From positions 34,236 to 98,235 of the forward strand of contig CAZSNF010000011.1 of NCBI GenBank assembly GCA_964608315.1: 64,000 nt of DNA. The letters run 5' to 3'. The DNA comes from VXPQ01 sp964608315 (GTDB taxonomy: Bacteria; Bacteroidota; Rhodothermia; Rhodothermales; VXPQ01). The notes under the pieces are model-generated. The model made no database searches. It had not been told where the DNA came from and worked only from the letters and a program-made list of their open reading frames with translations. A program made the translations under genes and the position numbers. Shown here piece by piece: positions 1 through 9,214 of the stretch. Position 1 is the first letter of the stretch; each line of letters opens with the position of its first letter.

Positions 1-2
1 AG

Positions 3-257
3 GTAATCAATCAGGCCGCCGAAGTCGGTGCAGGACTTTTTTGGGAAATCGTGGCGATGCTGTCCATTACGCTGGCCATCATCAATATTCTGCCTGTCCC
101 TGCGCTGGACGGGGGACATCTCGTTTTTCTGATGTACGAAGGGATCGTCCGGCGGGAACCGTCCTTGCGGTTTCGCATGGTTACGCAACAGGTGGGCATG
201 GTTCTGTTGCTCGCCTTCATGGTATTCCTTGTGTTCAACGACATTTTACGTCTGTAG
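3..257 (+). CDS. rseP: RseP/site-2 protease family zinc metalloprotease, C-terminal end (partial)
   Basis: The frame is open from the left edge of the window, so only about the last 84 residues are present. The segment NILPVPALDGGHL is the third conserved M50 motif, whose Asp completes the zinc site of intramembrane proteases that cut anti-sigma factors. It is followed by one more hydrophobic membrane helix and a short tail ending ILRL. In Bacteroidota rseP commonly lies near uppS and bamA, as here. The catalytic HExxH half lies upstream, outside the window, so intactness cannot be judged. Confidence 0.85.
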   Translation, partial: VINQAAEVGAGLFWEIVAMLSITLAIINILPVPALDGGHLVFLMYEGIVRREPSLRFRMVTQQVGMVLLLAFMVFLVFNDILRL

Positions 258-292
258 CGTTTTCGACGGTGAAGGTTACGGCAAACAGGGAT

Positions 293-1051
293 ATGGGTGC
301 GGACGACGACGCAGCGTTGCAGGATGCGCTGAAGCGGCGCGGGGAGATTCCGTTCCATATCGCTGTGATTATGGACGGAAACGGGCGCTGGGCGCGCGAA
401 CAGGGCAAGCGCCGGGCGGCGGGACACCGCGCCGGGGTCGATTCCGTACGGGAAATCACGGAGGCGTGCGCGCAGTTGGGGGTAAAATATCTCACGCTGT
501 ATACCTTCAGCCACGAAAACTGGGACCGGCCTTCCACAGAGGTGCGCGCCCTCATGCGGTTGCTTTTGCACAGCATTCGCCACGAAACGAGGACGCTGGA
601 CAAGAACAATATTCGTCTTTGCGCCGTAGGGGACTTATCCATGATGCCCGAAGAAGTGCAGCGCAGATTACAGGAAGCGATGGACGAGACGCGCGACAAC
701 GACCGTATGACCTTGACCATTGCGGTATCGTATAGCGGGCGGCGCGAAATCGTGCGCGCCGCCCGGAAACTGGCGGAGCGCGTACGCGCAGGCGACCTGC
801 AACCTGGCGATATCGACGAAGCGCTTTTCGAATCGGTCCTGATGACATCGTATTTGCCGGACCCGGATTTGCTTATCCGCACCGGCGGCGAGTTTCGAAT
901 ATCGAATTTTCTGTTATGGCGGTTGGCGTACGCCGAACTGTACATTACCGATTGTTACTGGCCTGCATTTCGCCAGCAGGCGTTGTACGAGGCGATCCGG
1001 GACTATCAGGATCGGGAACGGCGGTTCGGGCGGATACTAACGGACGATTAA
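293..1051 (+). CDS. uppS: Isoprenyl transferase (undecaprenyl diphosphate synthase)
   Basis: This cis-prenyltransferase adds isopentenyl diphosphate units to farnesyl diphosphate to make the C55 carrier lipid for peptidoglycan and O-antigen. The 252-residue length is normal. The signature HIAVIMDGNGRWA (residues 22-34) carries the catalytic Asp28, and PDLLIRTGGEFRISNFLLW plus the downstream AELY segment complete the family pattern. ATG 293 was chosen because homology begins just after it; an in-frame GTG at 269 is an alternative. The gene starts 35 bases after rseP and is probably cotranscribed with it and with bamA. Confidence 0.93.
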   Translation: MGADDDAALQDALKRRGEIPFHIAVIMDGNGRWAREQGKRRAAGHRAGVDSVREITEACAQLGVKYLTLYTFSHENWDRPSTEVRALMRLLLHSIRHETRTLDKNNIRLCAVGDLSMMPEEVQRRLQEAMDETRDNDRMTLTIAVSYSGRREIVRAARKLAERVRAGDLQPGDIDEALFESVLMTSYLPDPDLLIRTGGEFRISNFLLWRLAYAELYITDCYWPAFRQQALYEAIRDYQDRERRFGRILTDD

Positions 1052-1062
1052 CTTCGTTAATG

Positions 1063-1092
1063 CAAGGAACACGCTGATTAAATCTGCTTCGA
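1063..1092. repeat. Relic terminal repeat of the TTAAGG element
   Basis: AAGGAACACGCTGATTAAAT followed by ctgcttcga matches the left end of the full elements elsewhere in the window. It begins 12 bases after the uppS stop codon, with no partner end, and the rest of the element is absent. It is best read as a scar or decayed copy. Confidence 0.6.
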
Positions 1093-1175
1093 CACCATAC
1101 CATGCCCGCCTCGCCGGCCTCAGGGTTTCTCCGAAAATCCGATGCGCGAGGCCGGGTACGCGCATTCCCTCGGTT

Positions 1176-3668
1176 ATGAGCGCCAGAATCTCTCTTTTTC
1201 TGCTGATCGCCGCCTTGTCCGCCTCGCCGGTTTGGGCGCAAGGCGTGTCGGGCGAGGCCGGGTCCTTCAATGCGTCGGGCCCGTATTCGTCGCCGCCTGC
1301 GCCCTACGAGATTCTCGACATTACGGTGGAGGGGTCGGATAGCGAAAGCGCGCGCGCCATTATCGCCCAGGCGAGCGGCCTGTCGTCGGGCGACACCGTT
1401 ACGTTGCCCGGCGACGAAGCGATTGCGGACGCCGTGCGCTCGATATATCGGCTGGGCCTTTTTTCGGACGTCAAGATTGTAGAGGAGCGGCGTTCGGGAG
1501 ACGGCGTGTACCTTTCCATCGCGGTGAAAGAGGAGCCGCGCCTTGCCGAGTATGCCTTTTCCGGGATCAAAAAGGGGCAGCAGAAAGATTTGCGCGAGGA
1601 AGCGCCGCTCTTGCGGGGTACGCCTGTTCGTCCTTCCGATATTGAGCGGACAGACCGGCAGATCAAGCAATATTTCAGGGAAAAGGGTTATCTGCTCGCC
1701 ACGGTAGACGTGCGCCGGGAGGAAACCGCCGACGGGCAAGTGACGCTTGATTTTGCGATCGACCGGGGCGAGAAAGTGCGGGTCGAGGAAATCCGGATCG
1801 AGGGCAACGAGGCCGTTTCCGATTTTCGCCTGAAGCGCAAAATGAAGAAGACGAACGAAAACAAATGGTGGCGCTTCTGGAGCGGGGCGAAATTCGACCG
1901 GGGCGAATACGAAACCGACCTGACCAATATCGTTCGGCACTACAACGACAACGGCTATTACGACGCGCGGATTACCCGCGATTCCGTGTTCGTGCAAGAG
2001 GGAGACGATCCGGGCGTCATGATAGAATTGTCGGTCGAGGAGGGGCCGCGCTATTTTGTTCGGGACGTCGTATGGGAGGGCAATACGGTCTACCCCGACG
2101 ATTTTCTGGGCGGCTCGCTGGGCATTGCGCGGGGAGAGGCGTTCGATCGTTCGAAGCTGGAGCAGAATCTGTATCAGAACAGAAACAACAGCGATATTTC
2201 CAGCCTGTACATGAACCGCGGCTACATGCGGTTCAGCGTCGAGCCCACGATACGCGCGGTCGAAGGGGATTCGCTCGACATTCATTTCGATATTCTCGAA
2301 GGAGACGTATATCAGTTCGGCGATGTCGGCATTTCCGGCAACACGAAGACCAAGGAGCATGTCGTCCGGCGGGAATTGTATACGATTCCGGGGCAGACAT
2401 TCAGCCGCGACGCCATTCAGGAATCGATTCGGCGCCTGAGCCAGCTGAATTATTTTACGCAGGAATCGCTGGGCGGCGGCCCCGGCATAGACATCGACGA
2501 GGCCGAAAAGACTGTCGATCTGACGTATTCGGTCGTGGAGCAGAGCAGCGATCAGCTGGAGCTTTCGGGATCGTGGGGATCTTTCGGGCCTATTCTGATG
2601 CTTCGGTTCGGCTTCAACAATTTTTCGGCGCAAAACCTGTTCAAGGGATCGGCATGGGATCCGCTGCCTTCGGGCGACGGGCAGCAGTTGTCTCTGGGCG
2701 TACAGACGACCGGATCGTTTTATCAGAATTATTCGCTTTCCTATACGGAGCCCTGGTTCCGGGGACGCCCCACGCCGGTCGGCATGTCGCTTTCCTATTC
2801 GAGTTACGGCGGCGGGAGCAGGGGCCGAAGCAGTCGCTTGTACAATTATGGATTCGGTTCGCAGGGACATTTGCGGACGGCGACGGCCCGGATATTCTAC
2901 GAGCGCCGCCTGCAATGGCCGGACGACAAATTCAGCATCGGGAGCGCGCTGCGCTATCAGCACTACGACAACCAGGATCTCTTTGGTTCGATTCCGCAAG
3001 GCGTCAGCCGCATCGCTACCTTCCAGCAGAGCCTTTCCAGAAATTCGCTGGACCATCCGATCTTCCCCTCCACCGGGTCCAGCTTTTCGCTGTCTCTTGA
3101 GATCGCGCCGCCGGTTCCGGGGTTCGTGCAGTATTACAAGACGCGCTTCAGGACGGAGTGGAATGTCCCCCTGGCCCGCAAGTTGTCCGTCCGGTTCGGC
3201 GCCGACTTCGGATACGTGGGGTCGCTTACGGGGGATCGCGTGAATTTCGAGCGCTTCGTCGTGGGCGGATCGCCGTTCGATACGCAGGGCTACTATAATT
3301 ATTTCGGGCGGGATATCGTGTACATGCGCGGTTATCCTTCCGCCTCGATAGGCCCGCGCCTGAATGACGAGCCGGTGGGCGGCGTCTTGCTGAACAAATA
3401 CATGTCCGAAATAAAATGGATGGCGATCCAGACCGAGCAACTCTCGGCGCAACCCTACGCGTTCCTCGACGCCGTCAACGCCTGGGACCGGTTCGATCTG
3501 TACAACGCCGCAGAACTATTCCGCTCCGCCGGCGTTGGGATGCGGATGTATCTTCCGATATTGCGGATGGTGGAATTGACCTACGGGTACAATTTCGACG
3601 AATTTTTTTCCAGGCAGGACGGTTCGAAAAGATGGAAATTCCAGTTTACGCTCGGGCAGGGTTTCTAA
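1176..3668 (+). CDS. bamA: Outer membrane protein assembly factor BamA
   Basis: BamA is the essential Omp85 barrel that folds and inserts beta-barrel proteins into the outer membrane. The 830-residue product starts with a signal peptide (MSARISLFLLIAALSASPVWA). Repeated POTRA domains fill roughly residues 45-455 (for example VEEIRIEGNEAVSDFRLKRK and FGDVGISGNTKTKEHVVRRE), then a transmembrane barrel extends to the end. The last residue is Phe in FTLGQGF, the usual barrel sorting signal. Two Skp-like periplasmic chaperones follow, a standard arrangement. The stop overlaps the next gene by 37 bases. Confidence 0.95.
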   Translation: MSARISLFLLIAALSASPVWAQGVSGEAGSFNASGPYSSPPAPYEILDITVEGSDSESARAIIAQASGLSSGDTVTLPGDEAIADAVRSIYRLGLFSDVKIVEERRSGDGVYLSIAVKEEPRLAEYAFSGIKKGQQKDLREEAPLLRGTPVRPSDIERTDRQIKQYFREKGYLLATVDVRREETADGQVTLDFAIDRGEKVRVEEIRIEGNEAVSDFRLKRKMKKTNENKWWRFWSGAKFDRGEYETDLTNIVRHYNDNGYYDARITRDSVFVQEGDDPGVMIELSVEEGPRYFVRDVVWEGNTVYPDDFLGGSLGIARGEAFDRSKLEQNLYQNRNNSDISSLYMNRGYMRFSVEPTIRAVEGDSLDIHFDILEGDVYQFGDVGISGNTKTKEHVVRRELYTIPGQTFSRDAIQESIRRLSQLNYFTQESLGGGPGIDIDEAEKTVDLTYSVVEQSSDQLELSGSWGSFGPILMLRFGFNNFSAQNLFKGSAWDPLPSGDGQQLSLGVQTTGSFYQNYSLSYTEPWFRGRPTPVGMSLSYSSYGGGSRGRSSRLYNYGFGSQGHLRTATARIFYERRLQWPDDKFSIGSALRYQHYDNQDLFGSIPQGVSRIATFQQSLSRNSLDHPIFPSTGSSFSLSLEIAPPVPGFVQYYKTRFRTEWNVPLARKLSVRFGADFGYVGSLTGDRVNFERFVVGGSPFDTQGYYNYFGRDIVYMRGYPSASIGPRLNDEPVGGVLLNKYMSEIKWMAIQTEQLSAQPYAFLDAVNAWDRFDLYNAAELFRSAGVGMRMYLPILRMVELTYGYNFDEFFSRQDGSKRWKFQFTLGQGF

Positions 3669-4216
3669 AGCAAATCCGCCCGACGGCGTATTTGTTCGCC
3701 GCGCTGCTTCTCGCCCCGGCGTTCGGGACGGCTCCGGCGTACGCCCAGCAAAAACTGGGATACGTGGATTCGGAGTATATCCTGAACAACATGCCGGAAT
3801 ACGCCACGGTGCAGCAGCAGATCGACCGCATGGCGCAGGAATGGCAGGAGGAGGTCGAAACCAGCCGCGACGAGGTGGAGGAACTCTTTCGGGACTATCA
3901 GGCCCGGGAATTGTTGTACACGAACGAGGAGCGGCAGCGGAAGCGCGACGAAATCATTCAGGCCGAAGAGGATGTGGAACGGCTCCGATCGCAATACTTC
4001 GGCCCGGAAGGGCGCGTTTTCCAGGAGCAGGAGCGGCTGGTTCGTCCCATTCAGGAAACCGTGCTCGAAGCCATTGAAACGGTGGCCGACCGGGACGGGT
4101 ACGACTATGTGTTCGACAAGAGCGGGGATTATATTTTCATGTACGTTCGGGAGCAATTCGATCTGAGCGACGACGTGCTTGAGGAACTTGGCGTCGATGT
4201 GGATAGTCAAAATTGA
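3632..4216 (+). CDS. OmpH/Skp-family periplasmic chaperone, copy 1
   Basis: The product of 194 residues has a signal peptide ending near APAYAQ (residue about 38), then the OmpH opening KLGYVDSEYILNNMPEY and a long charged coiled coil rich in Glu, Gln and Arg. Skp-type proteins are trimeric holdases that carry unfolded outer-membrane proteins through the periplasm to BamA. The start ATG 3632 lies inside the bamA 3' end and gives a rather long n-region, so a later non-ATG start is possible. The gene lies directly between bamA and a second copy of the same family. Confidence 0.87.
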   Translation: MEIPVYARAGFLKQIRPTAYLFAALLLAPAFGTAPAYAQQKLGYVDSEYILNNMPEYATVQQQIDRMAQEWQEEVETSRDEVEELFRDYQARELLYTNEERQRKRDEIIQAEEDVERLRSQYFGPEGRVFQEQERLVRPIQETVLEAIETVADRDGYDYVFDKSGDYIFMYVREQFDLSDDVLEELGVDVDSQN

Positions 4217-4330
4217 TTGCCCGTAGGGGTTATTTCGCATATAATCCCATTGCTCCCGCGTTGCATTCCGGAACCTGTGCGCCTTGCCTGCCGGACGCCG
4301 CGCATCACAAGAAAACGTCAACGATTCATT

Positions 4331-4924
4331 ATGTTTACGCGCCTCTCTGCAGGAAGCCTTTTTTTCGCCGTCGTTTTGTTTGCCCTGGCTGGACGCGCCA
4401 GCGACGTCCATGCCCAGTCGCTCTCCGTGGGTTTCACCGATCACGAGATTATCCTGATCAATATGCCGCAGTACCAGGGGGTGCAGCAGCAACTTCAGAC
4501 GGAGTTCGAGGCCAGTCAGGAAGAATTGCAGGGCCTGTACGCCGATTATCAGGAAAAACTGGAGCGATATCAGCGGCAGCAGTCCCTGCTTTCCGAGGAT
4601 CGGCGAATGGAGCGCGAGCAGGAACTGGTGCAGTTGCAGGAGGATATTCAGACAGAAGCCCAGAGCCAGGACCAGCAACTGGCTGCGCGCCAGGCCGAAC
4701 TGATGCAGCCGCTTCTGGAGCAGATACAGGACGCCATCAACGAAGTCGCCGCTGCGAACGGCCTGGATATCGTATTGCGTACGCGGGTCGGCGCGGAGCC
4801 GCTTTTGTTGTTCGTCAATCCGGATACCGTGCAGGACATTACGCTGCACGTAGCGCGCGCGATGGGCCTGGACGTGGATGAGGAAGGGTCCGCGGACGCA
4901 GCGGCGGCCTCGGACGCGAATTAG
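4331..4924 (+). CDS. OmpH/Skp-family periplasmic chaperone, copy 2
   Basis: The 197-residue product repeats the architecture of the preceding gene: a signal peptide (FTRLSAGSLFFAVVLFALAG... to VHAQ), the opening SVGFTDHEIILINMPQYQGV, then a Gln- and Glu-rich coiled coil and an Ala/Asp-rich tail. The open frame extends upstream to 4217, but homology and the signal peptide place the start at ATG 4331. Tandem skp genes after bamA are common in Bacteroidota. The two copies have clearly diverged, so this is an old duplication. Confidence 0.87.
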   Translation: MFTRLSAGSLFFAVVLFALAGRASDVHAQSLSVGFTDHEIILINMPQYQGVQQQLQTEFEASQEELQGLYADYQEKLERYQRQQSLLSEDRRMEREQELVQLQEDIQTEAQSQDQQLAARQAELMQPLLEQIQDAINEVAAANGLDIVLRTRVGAEPLLLFVNPDTVQDITLHVARAMGLDVDEEGSADAAAASDAN

Positions 4925-4974
4925 CCGGCGCCCCTCAGGAGTCGGTATGCAGGGCCCGGTAAGGAGACGCCGAT

Positions 4975-5808
4975 ATGAGCCGTGAATCTGTCGTTACCGG
5001 CGCGGTGGACGCCCCGCGGATCACCACGCAGACCCTGCAGGATCTGAAGCGCGACGGCGTGCCGATCGCGATGCTGACGGCCTACGATTATACGTCGGCG
5101 CGCATTCTGGACGCCGCCGGCGTGGATGTGCTCCTGGTCGGCGATTCGGCGTCCAATGTGATGGCGGGCTACGAAACGACCCTACCCATTACGCTCGACC
5201 AGATGATTTACCATGCCCAGTCCGTCATTCGGGCGGTGCGGCGTGCGCTCGTCGTGGTGGACCTGTCGTTCGGCTCGTATCAGGGCAATTCGAAGGAGGC
5301 GCTGGTTTCCGCCATTCGGGTGATGAAAGAGGCGGGCGCGCACGCCGTCAAGATGGAGGGGGGCAAACCGGCGCTTGACGCGGTTCGGCGCATCACCGAC
5401 GCGGGCATTCCCGTGATGGGGCACCTTGGCCTTACGCCCCAGAGCATTTACCGGTTCGGCACGTACCGGGTTCGCGCGCAGGACACGGAGGAGGCGGATG
5501 CGATCCGGGAGGACGCCCGGTTGCTCGAAGAAGCGGGTTGTTTCGGGCTGGTGCTCGAGAAAATTCCGGCGGGCCTGGCGCGGGACGTTTCGGTGGCCCT
5601 TTCGATTCCGGTGATCGGCATCGGGGCGGGCGTACATTGCGATGGACAGGTGCTGGTTACGCACGACTTGCTGGGTCTGAATACGGATTTTGCTCCCCGG
5701 TTCGTGCGACGGTACGCGCAGCTCGAAAAAACGATTACGGAAGCGGTGCAGCAATACGTAGCGGATGTCCGCGTTCGCGCTTTTCCATCCGAAAACGAAA
5801 GTTATTGA
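4975..5808 (+). CDS. panB: 3-methyl-2-oxobutanoate hydroxymethyltransferase
   Basis: PanB uses 5,10-methylenetetrahydrofolate to convert 2-oxoisovalerate to ketopantoate, the first step of pantothenate and coenzyme A synthesis. The 277-residue product contains TAYDYTSARILDAAG, LLVGDSASNVMAGY, the DLSFGSYQ metal-binding region, VKMEGG, and EKIPAGLA with the catalytic Glu. Length is normal. A purine-rich stretch (aaggagacgccgat) precedes the ATG. It ends 40 bases before surE. No panC or panD is visible in the window. Confidence 0.95.
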   Translation: MSRESVVTGAVDAPRITTQTLQDLKRDGVPIAMLTAYDYTSARILDAAGVDVLLVGDSASNVMAGYETTLPITLDQMIYHAQSVIRAVRRALVVVDLSFGSYQGNSKEALVSAIRVMKEAGAHAVKMEGGKPALDAVRRITDAGIPVMGHLGLTPQSIYRFGTYRVRAQDTEEADAIREDARLLEEAGCFGLVLEKIPAGLARDVSVALSIPVIGIGAGVHCDGQVLVTHDLLGLNTDFAPRFVRRYAQLEKTITEAVQQYVADVRVRAFPSENESY

Positions 5809-5848
5809 GGCGTGGCGCTCGCTGCGTACGCGCGTAAGGATACACGCC

Positions 5849-6631
5849 ATGGATTCTCAGTCCGGAAACCGCCCGCTTATTCTGGTCAGCAATGACGATG
5901 GCGTGAACGCTCCGGGGATTTCGGCGCTTGCGGAGGCCATGGTCAGGCTGGGGGAAGTGTATGTGGTCGCGCCGCTTCTGGAGCAAAGCGCCGTGGGGCA
6001 TGCAATTACGCTGCGCGATCCGGTGCGCGCGTTCCCCGTGGACGCCTCTATGCACGGCGCTGCGCGGGTCTACGGCGTACAGGGGACGCCGGCCGATTGC
6101 GTCAAACTGGCGGTTCAGAAGTTGCTGCCTCGCAAGCCGGACCTGGTGGTTAGCGGAATCAATCGGGGCGCGAATACGGCGCTGAACGTGATTTATTCAG
6201 GCACCGTCAGCGCGGCGATGGAAGCCGCCATTCTGGGTATCGACGCGGTGGCCGTGTCGCTTTGCGATTGGGAAGCGGACGACTTCGACGCCTCCCGGGA
6301 AATTGCCTGCACGGTGGCGAAGAAGGCGCTGGCGCAGGGCCTGCCCCCCGGCATGTTGCTGAACGTAAATATCCCGCCCATTCCGCTGACGTCCATACGG
6401 GGCTTGCTCGTTACCCGGCAGGCTCATTCCAGCTGGCAGGAATCGTTCGATCAGCGCTTTGACCCGAACAACCGGCCGTATTACTGGATGACCGGCACGT
6501 TCGTACACCGCGGCGACAAGCAGAATACGGATGTGGCGGCGGTGGAGGACGGGTACGTTTCCGTTACGCCCATTCACTACGATCTCACGGCGCACGATTT
6601 TCTGGAACCCTTGTCTGAGTGGGGCTGGTAG
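5849..6631 (+). CDS. surE: 5'/3'-nucleotidase SurE
   Basis: SurE is a metal-dependent nucleoside monophosphatase of stationary-phase survival. The 260-residue product begins with the metal-binding SNDDG (Asp16-Asp17), then VVAPLLEQSAVGHAIT, VQGTPADCVKLA, SGINRGANTALNVIYSGTVSAAMEA and a C-terminal region typical of the family. The open frame runs upstream to 5765, but homology starts after ATG 5849, which has taagga just upstream. It is the last gene of this plus-strand block and converges with argH. Confidence 0.94.
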   Translation: MDSQSGNRPLILVSNDDGVNAPGISALAEAMVRLGEVYVVAPLLEQSAVGHAITLRDPVRAFPVDASMHGAARVYGVQGTPADCVKLAVQKLLPRKPDLVVSGINRGANTALNVIYSGTVSAAMEAAILGIDAVAVSLCDWEADDFDASREIACTVAKKALAQGLPPGMLLNVNIPPIPLTSIRGLLVTRQAHSSWQESFDQRFDPNNRPYYWMTGTFVHRGDKQNTDVAAVEDGYVSVTPIHYDLTAHDFLEPLSEWGW

Positions 6632-6658
6632 GGCGCGCAGGCTTATTTCAGTTTCAGG

Positions 6659-6691
6659 AAAAAAACCGCCCGCCCGCCCTCTTTTTGGGCG
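6659..6691 (-). terminator. Probable intrinsic terminator of the arginine operon
   Basis: On the minus strand the arms CCGCCC (6691-6686) and GGGCGG (6670-6665) form a hairpin followed by six T (complement of A at 6659-6664). It lies about 110 bases beyond the argH stop. A nested alternative pairs 6673-6678 with 6686-6691. On the plus strand there is no T tract after the stem, so it would not work well for surE. Confidence 0.6.
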
Positions 6692-6727
6692 GACTGTCGG
6701 ATAAATAGCAAACCACTTCACCTTAAT

Positions 6728-6758
6728 TTTTTAGGCGTCAAAATTGTCCGCCTAAAAA
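6728..6758. repeat. Perfect 10-bp inverted repeat in the surE/argH convergent gap
   Basis: TTTTTAGGCG at 6728-6737 is the exact reverse complement of CGCCTAAAAA at 6749-6758, with an 11-base loop. In RNA from either strand the U run lies 5' and the A run 3', the reverse of a normal terminator. It may assist 3' end protection or be a protein site; function unknown. Confidence 0.5.
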
Positions 6759-6798
6759 TATTAACTGCGTTCCTTCAGGGGTCCAGGGCGCTGGCCGG

Positions 6799-8133
6799 CT
6801 ACGCCTGTTCCTTCTGTTTGGAAACCGCGCTCAAAGCCTTCTCAAGGCGTTCGAGGATGCTGTCCGGCTGGCATCTTCCCGGATATCCGTCTACCTGATA
6901 CGCCTCAAGCGCTTCCTCGGCGGAGGGTTTCCGGAGCGTTTCCAATTCGCCCGCGGCTCGCCGATACGCCTCCCGAAACGGCAGCCCCTCCTGCATCAGG
7001 TCTATGGCCTTTGCAGTGGCGAACACATCGGGCGACGCCGCCTCGTCGAGGCGCGCCGGGTCGAAGCGCATGTCCCGCAGCGTCATCGTCATGGCGTCCG
7101 CCACGCTGGACGTTGCATGCACGGCGCGCAAGACGGCTTCCTTGGTGAGTTGCAGGTCCCTGTGATAGCCCGAAGGCAGGTTGGCGGGCAGGGAGGCCAG
7201 CAATTGCATTTCGGCGAGGACCCGGTGGTGCGAGGCGCGCGCCAGTTCCGGCACGTCCGGGTTCCGTTTCTGCGGCATGATGGAACTGCCCGTGCCGTAC
7301 GTGTCTGCGGGTTTCAGAAAACCGAACTCCGCCGTATGATACAACACGAGGTCCGAAGCAAGGCGGTTGCAGGTCGCCGTGATTTGCGCAAGCGCATGCG
7401 CTGCATCCAGTTCCAGCTTGCCGCGCGACAACTGCACGGCGGTGACATGTTCCTGAATTCCGTCGAAGCCGAGCCGCCGGGCCACTTCCTTGCGCGGCAG
7501 CCTCAGACGGGGTACGCCGTATCCCGCCGCCGATCCAAGGGGCGATACGTTGATCCGTCCGACGGTTTCCCCCAACCGCTCGATATCGACGGCGAACAGT
7601 TCGGCGTAGCCCATGGCCCACAAGCCTGCGGTGGAAGGCATGGCCCGTTGCATGTGCGTGTAGCCGGGCATCAGATAGCGGTCTCCTTCCTTGCCCCGGC
7701 GGCACAGGATGCGCGCCATGTCCGCGGTTTGCCGCATGACGTTCTGCAAGGCGTCCCGCAGATACAGCCGCAGCGCAGCCAGCACCTGATCGTTGCGCGA
7801 GCGGCCCGCGTGGATTTTTTTGCCCGTGTCGCCGAGCGCTTCCGTCAGGCGATGTTCGATCACCGTATGGGAATCCTCGTCTTCGGGGCGAACCTGAAGT
7901 TCCTGTTCCGCCAGCGCATCCAGCGCCTGCGCGACCGCCTTGAACTCCGCCCGGGTCAGAACGCCGATTTCCGCCAGGCCCCAGGCGTGCGCCCGCGTAG
8001 CCCGTATGTCGTAGGGCAAGAGGAGCGTATCCCACCGATAGTCTTCGCCCACGGCGAAGCGCATCGCCTTGTCCTCAAGCGTTTCGGAGGCGTCCGATTT
8101 TTTCCAGAGCGGCGGGGGCGAAGGGCGAGTCAT
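6799..8133 (-). CDS. argH: Argininosuccinate lyase
   Basis: ArgH splits argininosuccinate into arginine and fumarate, the last step of arginine synthesis. The 444-residue product contains the fumarase/aspartase superfamily signature GSSIMPQKRNPDVPELAR, plus IHAGRSRNDQVLAALRLYLRD and the TGDTGKKIH-type substrate region (ALGDTGKKIHAGRS). Start ATG 8133 overlaps the stop of the upstream M20 deacetylase gene (ATGA, 8130-8133), which indicates translational coupling. It is the last gene of the seven-gene operon and is followed by a terminator near 6660-6691. Confidence 0.96.
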   Translation of the reverse strand: MTRPSPPPLWKKSDASETLEDKAMRFAVGEDYRWDTLLLPYDIRATRAHAWGLAEIGVLTRAEFKAVAQALDALAEQELQVRPEDEDSHTVIEHRLTEALGDTGKKIHAGRSRNDQVLAALRLYLRDALQNVMRQTADMARILCRRGKEGDRYLMPGYTHMQRAMPSTAGLWAMGYAELFAVDIERLGETVGRINVSPLGSAAGYGVPRLRLPRKEVARRLGFDGIQEHVTAVQLSRGKLELDAAHALAQITATCNRLASDLVLYHTAEFGFLKPADTYGTGSSIMPQKRNPDVPELARASHHRVLAEMQLLASLPANLPSGYHRDLQLTKEAVLRAVHATSSVADAMTMTLRDMRFDPARLDEAASPDVFATAKAIDLMQEGLPFREAYRRAAGELETLRKPSAEEALEAYQVDGYPGRCQPDSILERLEKALSAVSKQKEQA

Positions 8134-9194
8134 GATTCGAAGTACGCTTTGATAATGGAACGATACGCATCCACGGCCCGCCTCGCTTCGGCGATCGGGA
8201 TATGCTCTTCGGGAGTATGGGATAGCCGGCTCGACCCCGGCCCTATCTTGACTGCGGGAACGTCGGCCAGGAAAATCCAGTCCGACGCAGTGGGGGAGCC
8301 GAATGGTTCGGCGCCGGGGAGGGCGCGGAGGCACGCCTGCACGATTCGCTCGTTGGGGTCCGTCGCGACAGGTACGATCCGTTCGCTATGCACATGCACC
8401 TCCGATTCCAGCGTATCGCGCACCTGGTCGATCAGTTCCTGGTGCGTCCAGGCGGGCGTCGAGCGGATGTCGAGGGTGAACGCGCAGCGGTCCGGCACCA
8501 CGTTGCGGGCGGATCCTCCCGTTACGGTGGTTACGGTGATCGTAGGCCGTCCGAGGAAAGGGTCTTCCCGGTCGAAAGTCATCTCTGCCGCGCGCCGAAT
8601 GTCGCTCGCCGCAATTTCGATAGCGTTTTTTCCAAGATGCGCCCGCGCGGCGTGGGCCGTTTTGCCCCGCGCTTCCACGCGCAGCGCCAGCAGGCCTTTC
8701 TGGGCGATGCACGGCGCAAGGTCCGTAGGCTCGCCCACGAGCGCCGCCTTTATCGGGGGCAAATGCGGGCGCAACGCCTGGAGTCCGTTGTATTCGCCTC
8801 CCGTTTCCTCGCAGGCGGTCAGGGCCACGATAATGCGCCCGGAAGGCCGGAAGCCCTCGGCGGCCAGCGAAAGCAATGCGGTCGTCATCGCGGCGACGGA
8901 AGCTTTCGCGTCCACGCTCCCGCGTCCGTACAGGCAGCCGTCCGCCTCGCGGGCGTCGAATGCGCCGTGCGGATGACGCTCCGACGGAGGCACGGTGTCC
9001 AGATGCGTGTTCAGCAACAAGACGTCTTCGCCTTCGCCCAGGCCGAAGAACACATTGTTGTCGAGGCGTTCCGCCTCGACGCCATGCTGCGCCGCGTACC
9101 GCTCCATGAATCCGGCGATTTCTTGTTCCTCGCCACTCAGGGAGGGGATGCGCACGAGGGCTTTCAAAAGCGCTATGACTTCTTCATGCGGCAT
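8130..9194 (-). CDS. M20-family deacetylase, probable N-acetylornithine/N-acetylcitrulline deacetylase
   Basis: The 354-residue product has the M20 metallopeptidase pattern: NTHLDTVPPSERHPHGAF (first metal ligand), YGRGSVDAKASVAAM (bridging Asp), ALTACEETGGEYNG (catalytic Glu) and a C-terminal His region (SHTPEEHIPIAEA). In this operon it most likely removes the N-acyl group from the arginine intermediate. With an HCLPVRRN-type transcarbamylase upstream, N-acyl-citrulline may be the true substrate, as in Xanthomonas and Bacteroides relatives. The open frame continues to 9377, but those residues come from the repeat element; ATG 9194 (MPHEEVIALL) fits the family start. Confidence 0.85.
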   Translation of the reverse strand: MPHEEVIALLKALVRIPSLSGEEQEIAGFMERYAAQHGVEAERLDNNVFFGLGEGEDVLLLNTHLDTVPPSERHPHGAFDAREADGCLYGRGSVDAKASVAAMTTALLSLAAEGFRPSGRIIVALTACEETGGEYNGLQALRPHLPPIKAALVGEPTDLAPCIAQKGLLALRVEARGKTAHAARAHLGKNAIEIAASDIRRAAEMTFDREDPFLGRPTITVTTVTGGSARNVVPDRCAFTLDIRSTPAWTHQELIDQVRDTLESEVHVHSERIVPVATDPNERIVQACLRALPGAEPFGSPTASDWIFLADVPAVKIGPGSSRLSHTPEEHIPIAEARRAVDAYRSIIKAYFES

Positions 9195-9214
9195 AAGGCC
9201 AGGGAGGATATCCT

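Noticed and set aside
945..3452. 835-codon frame antisense to bamA
   Set aside because: It mirrors the bamA codon periodicity in GC-rich DNA and has no recognisable domain; bamA on the plus strand is certain.
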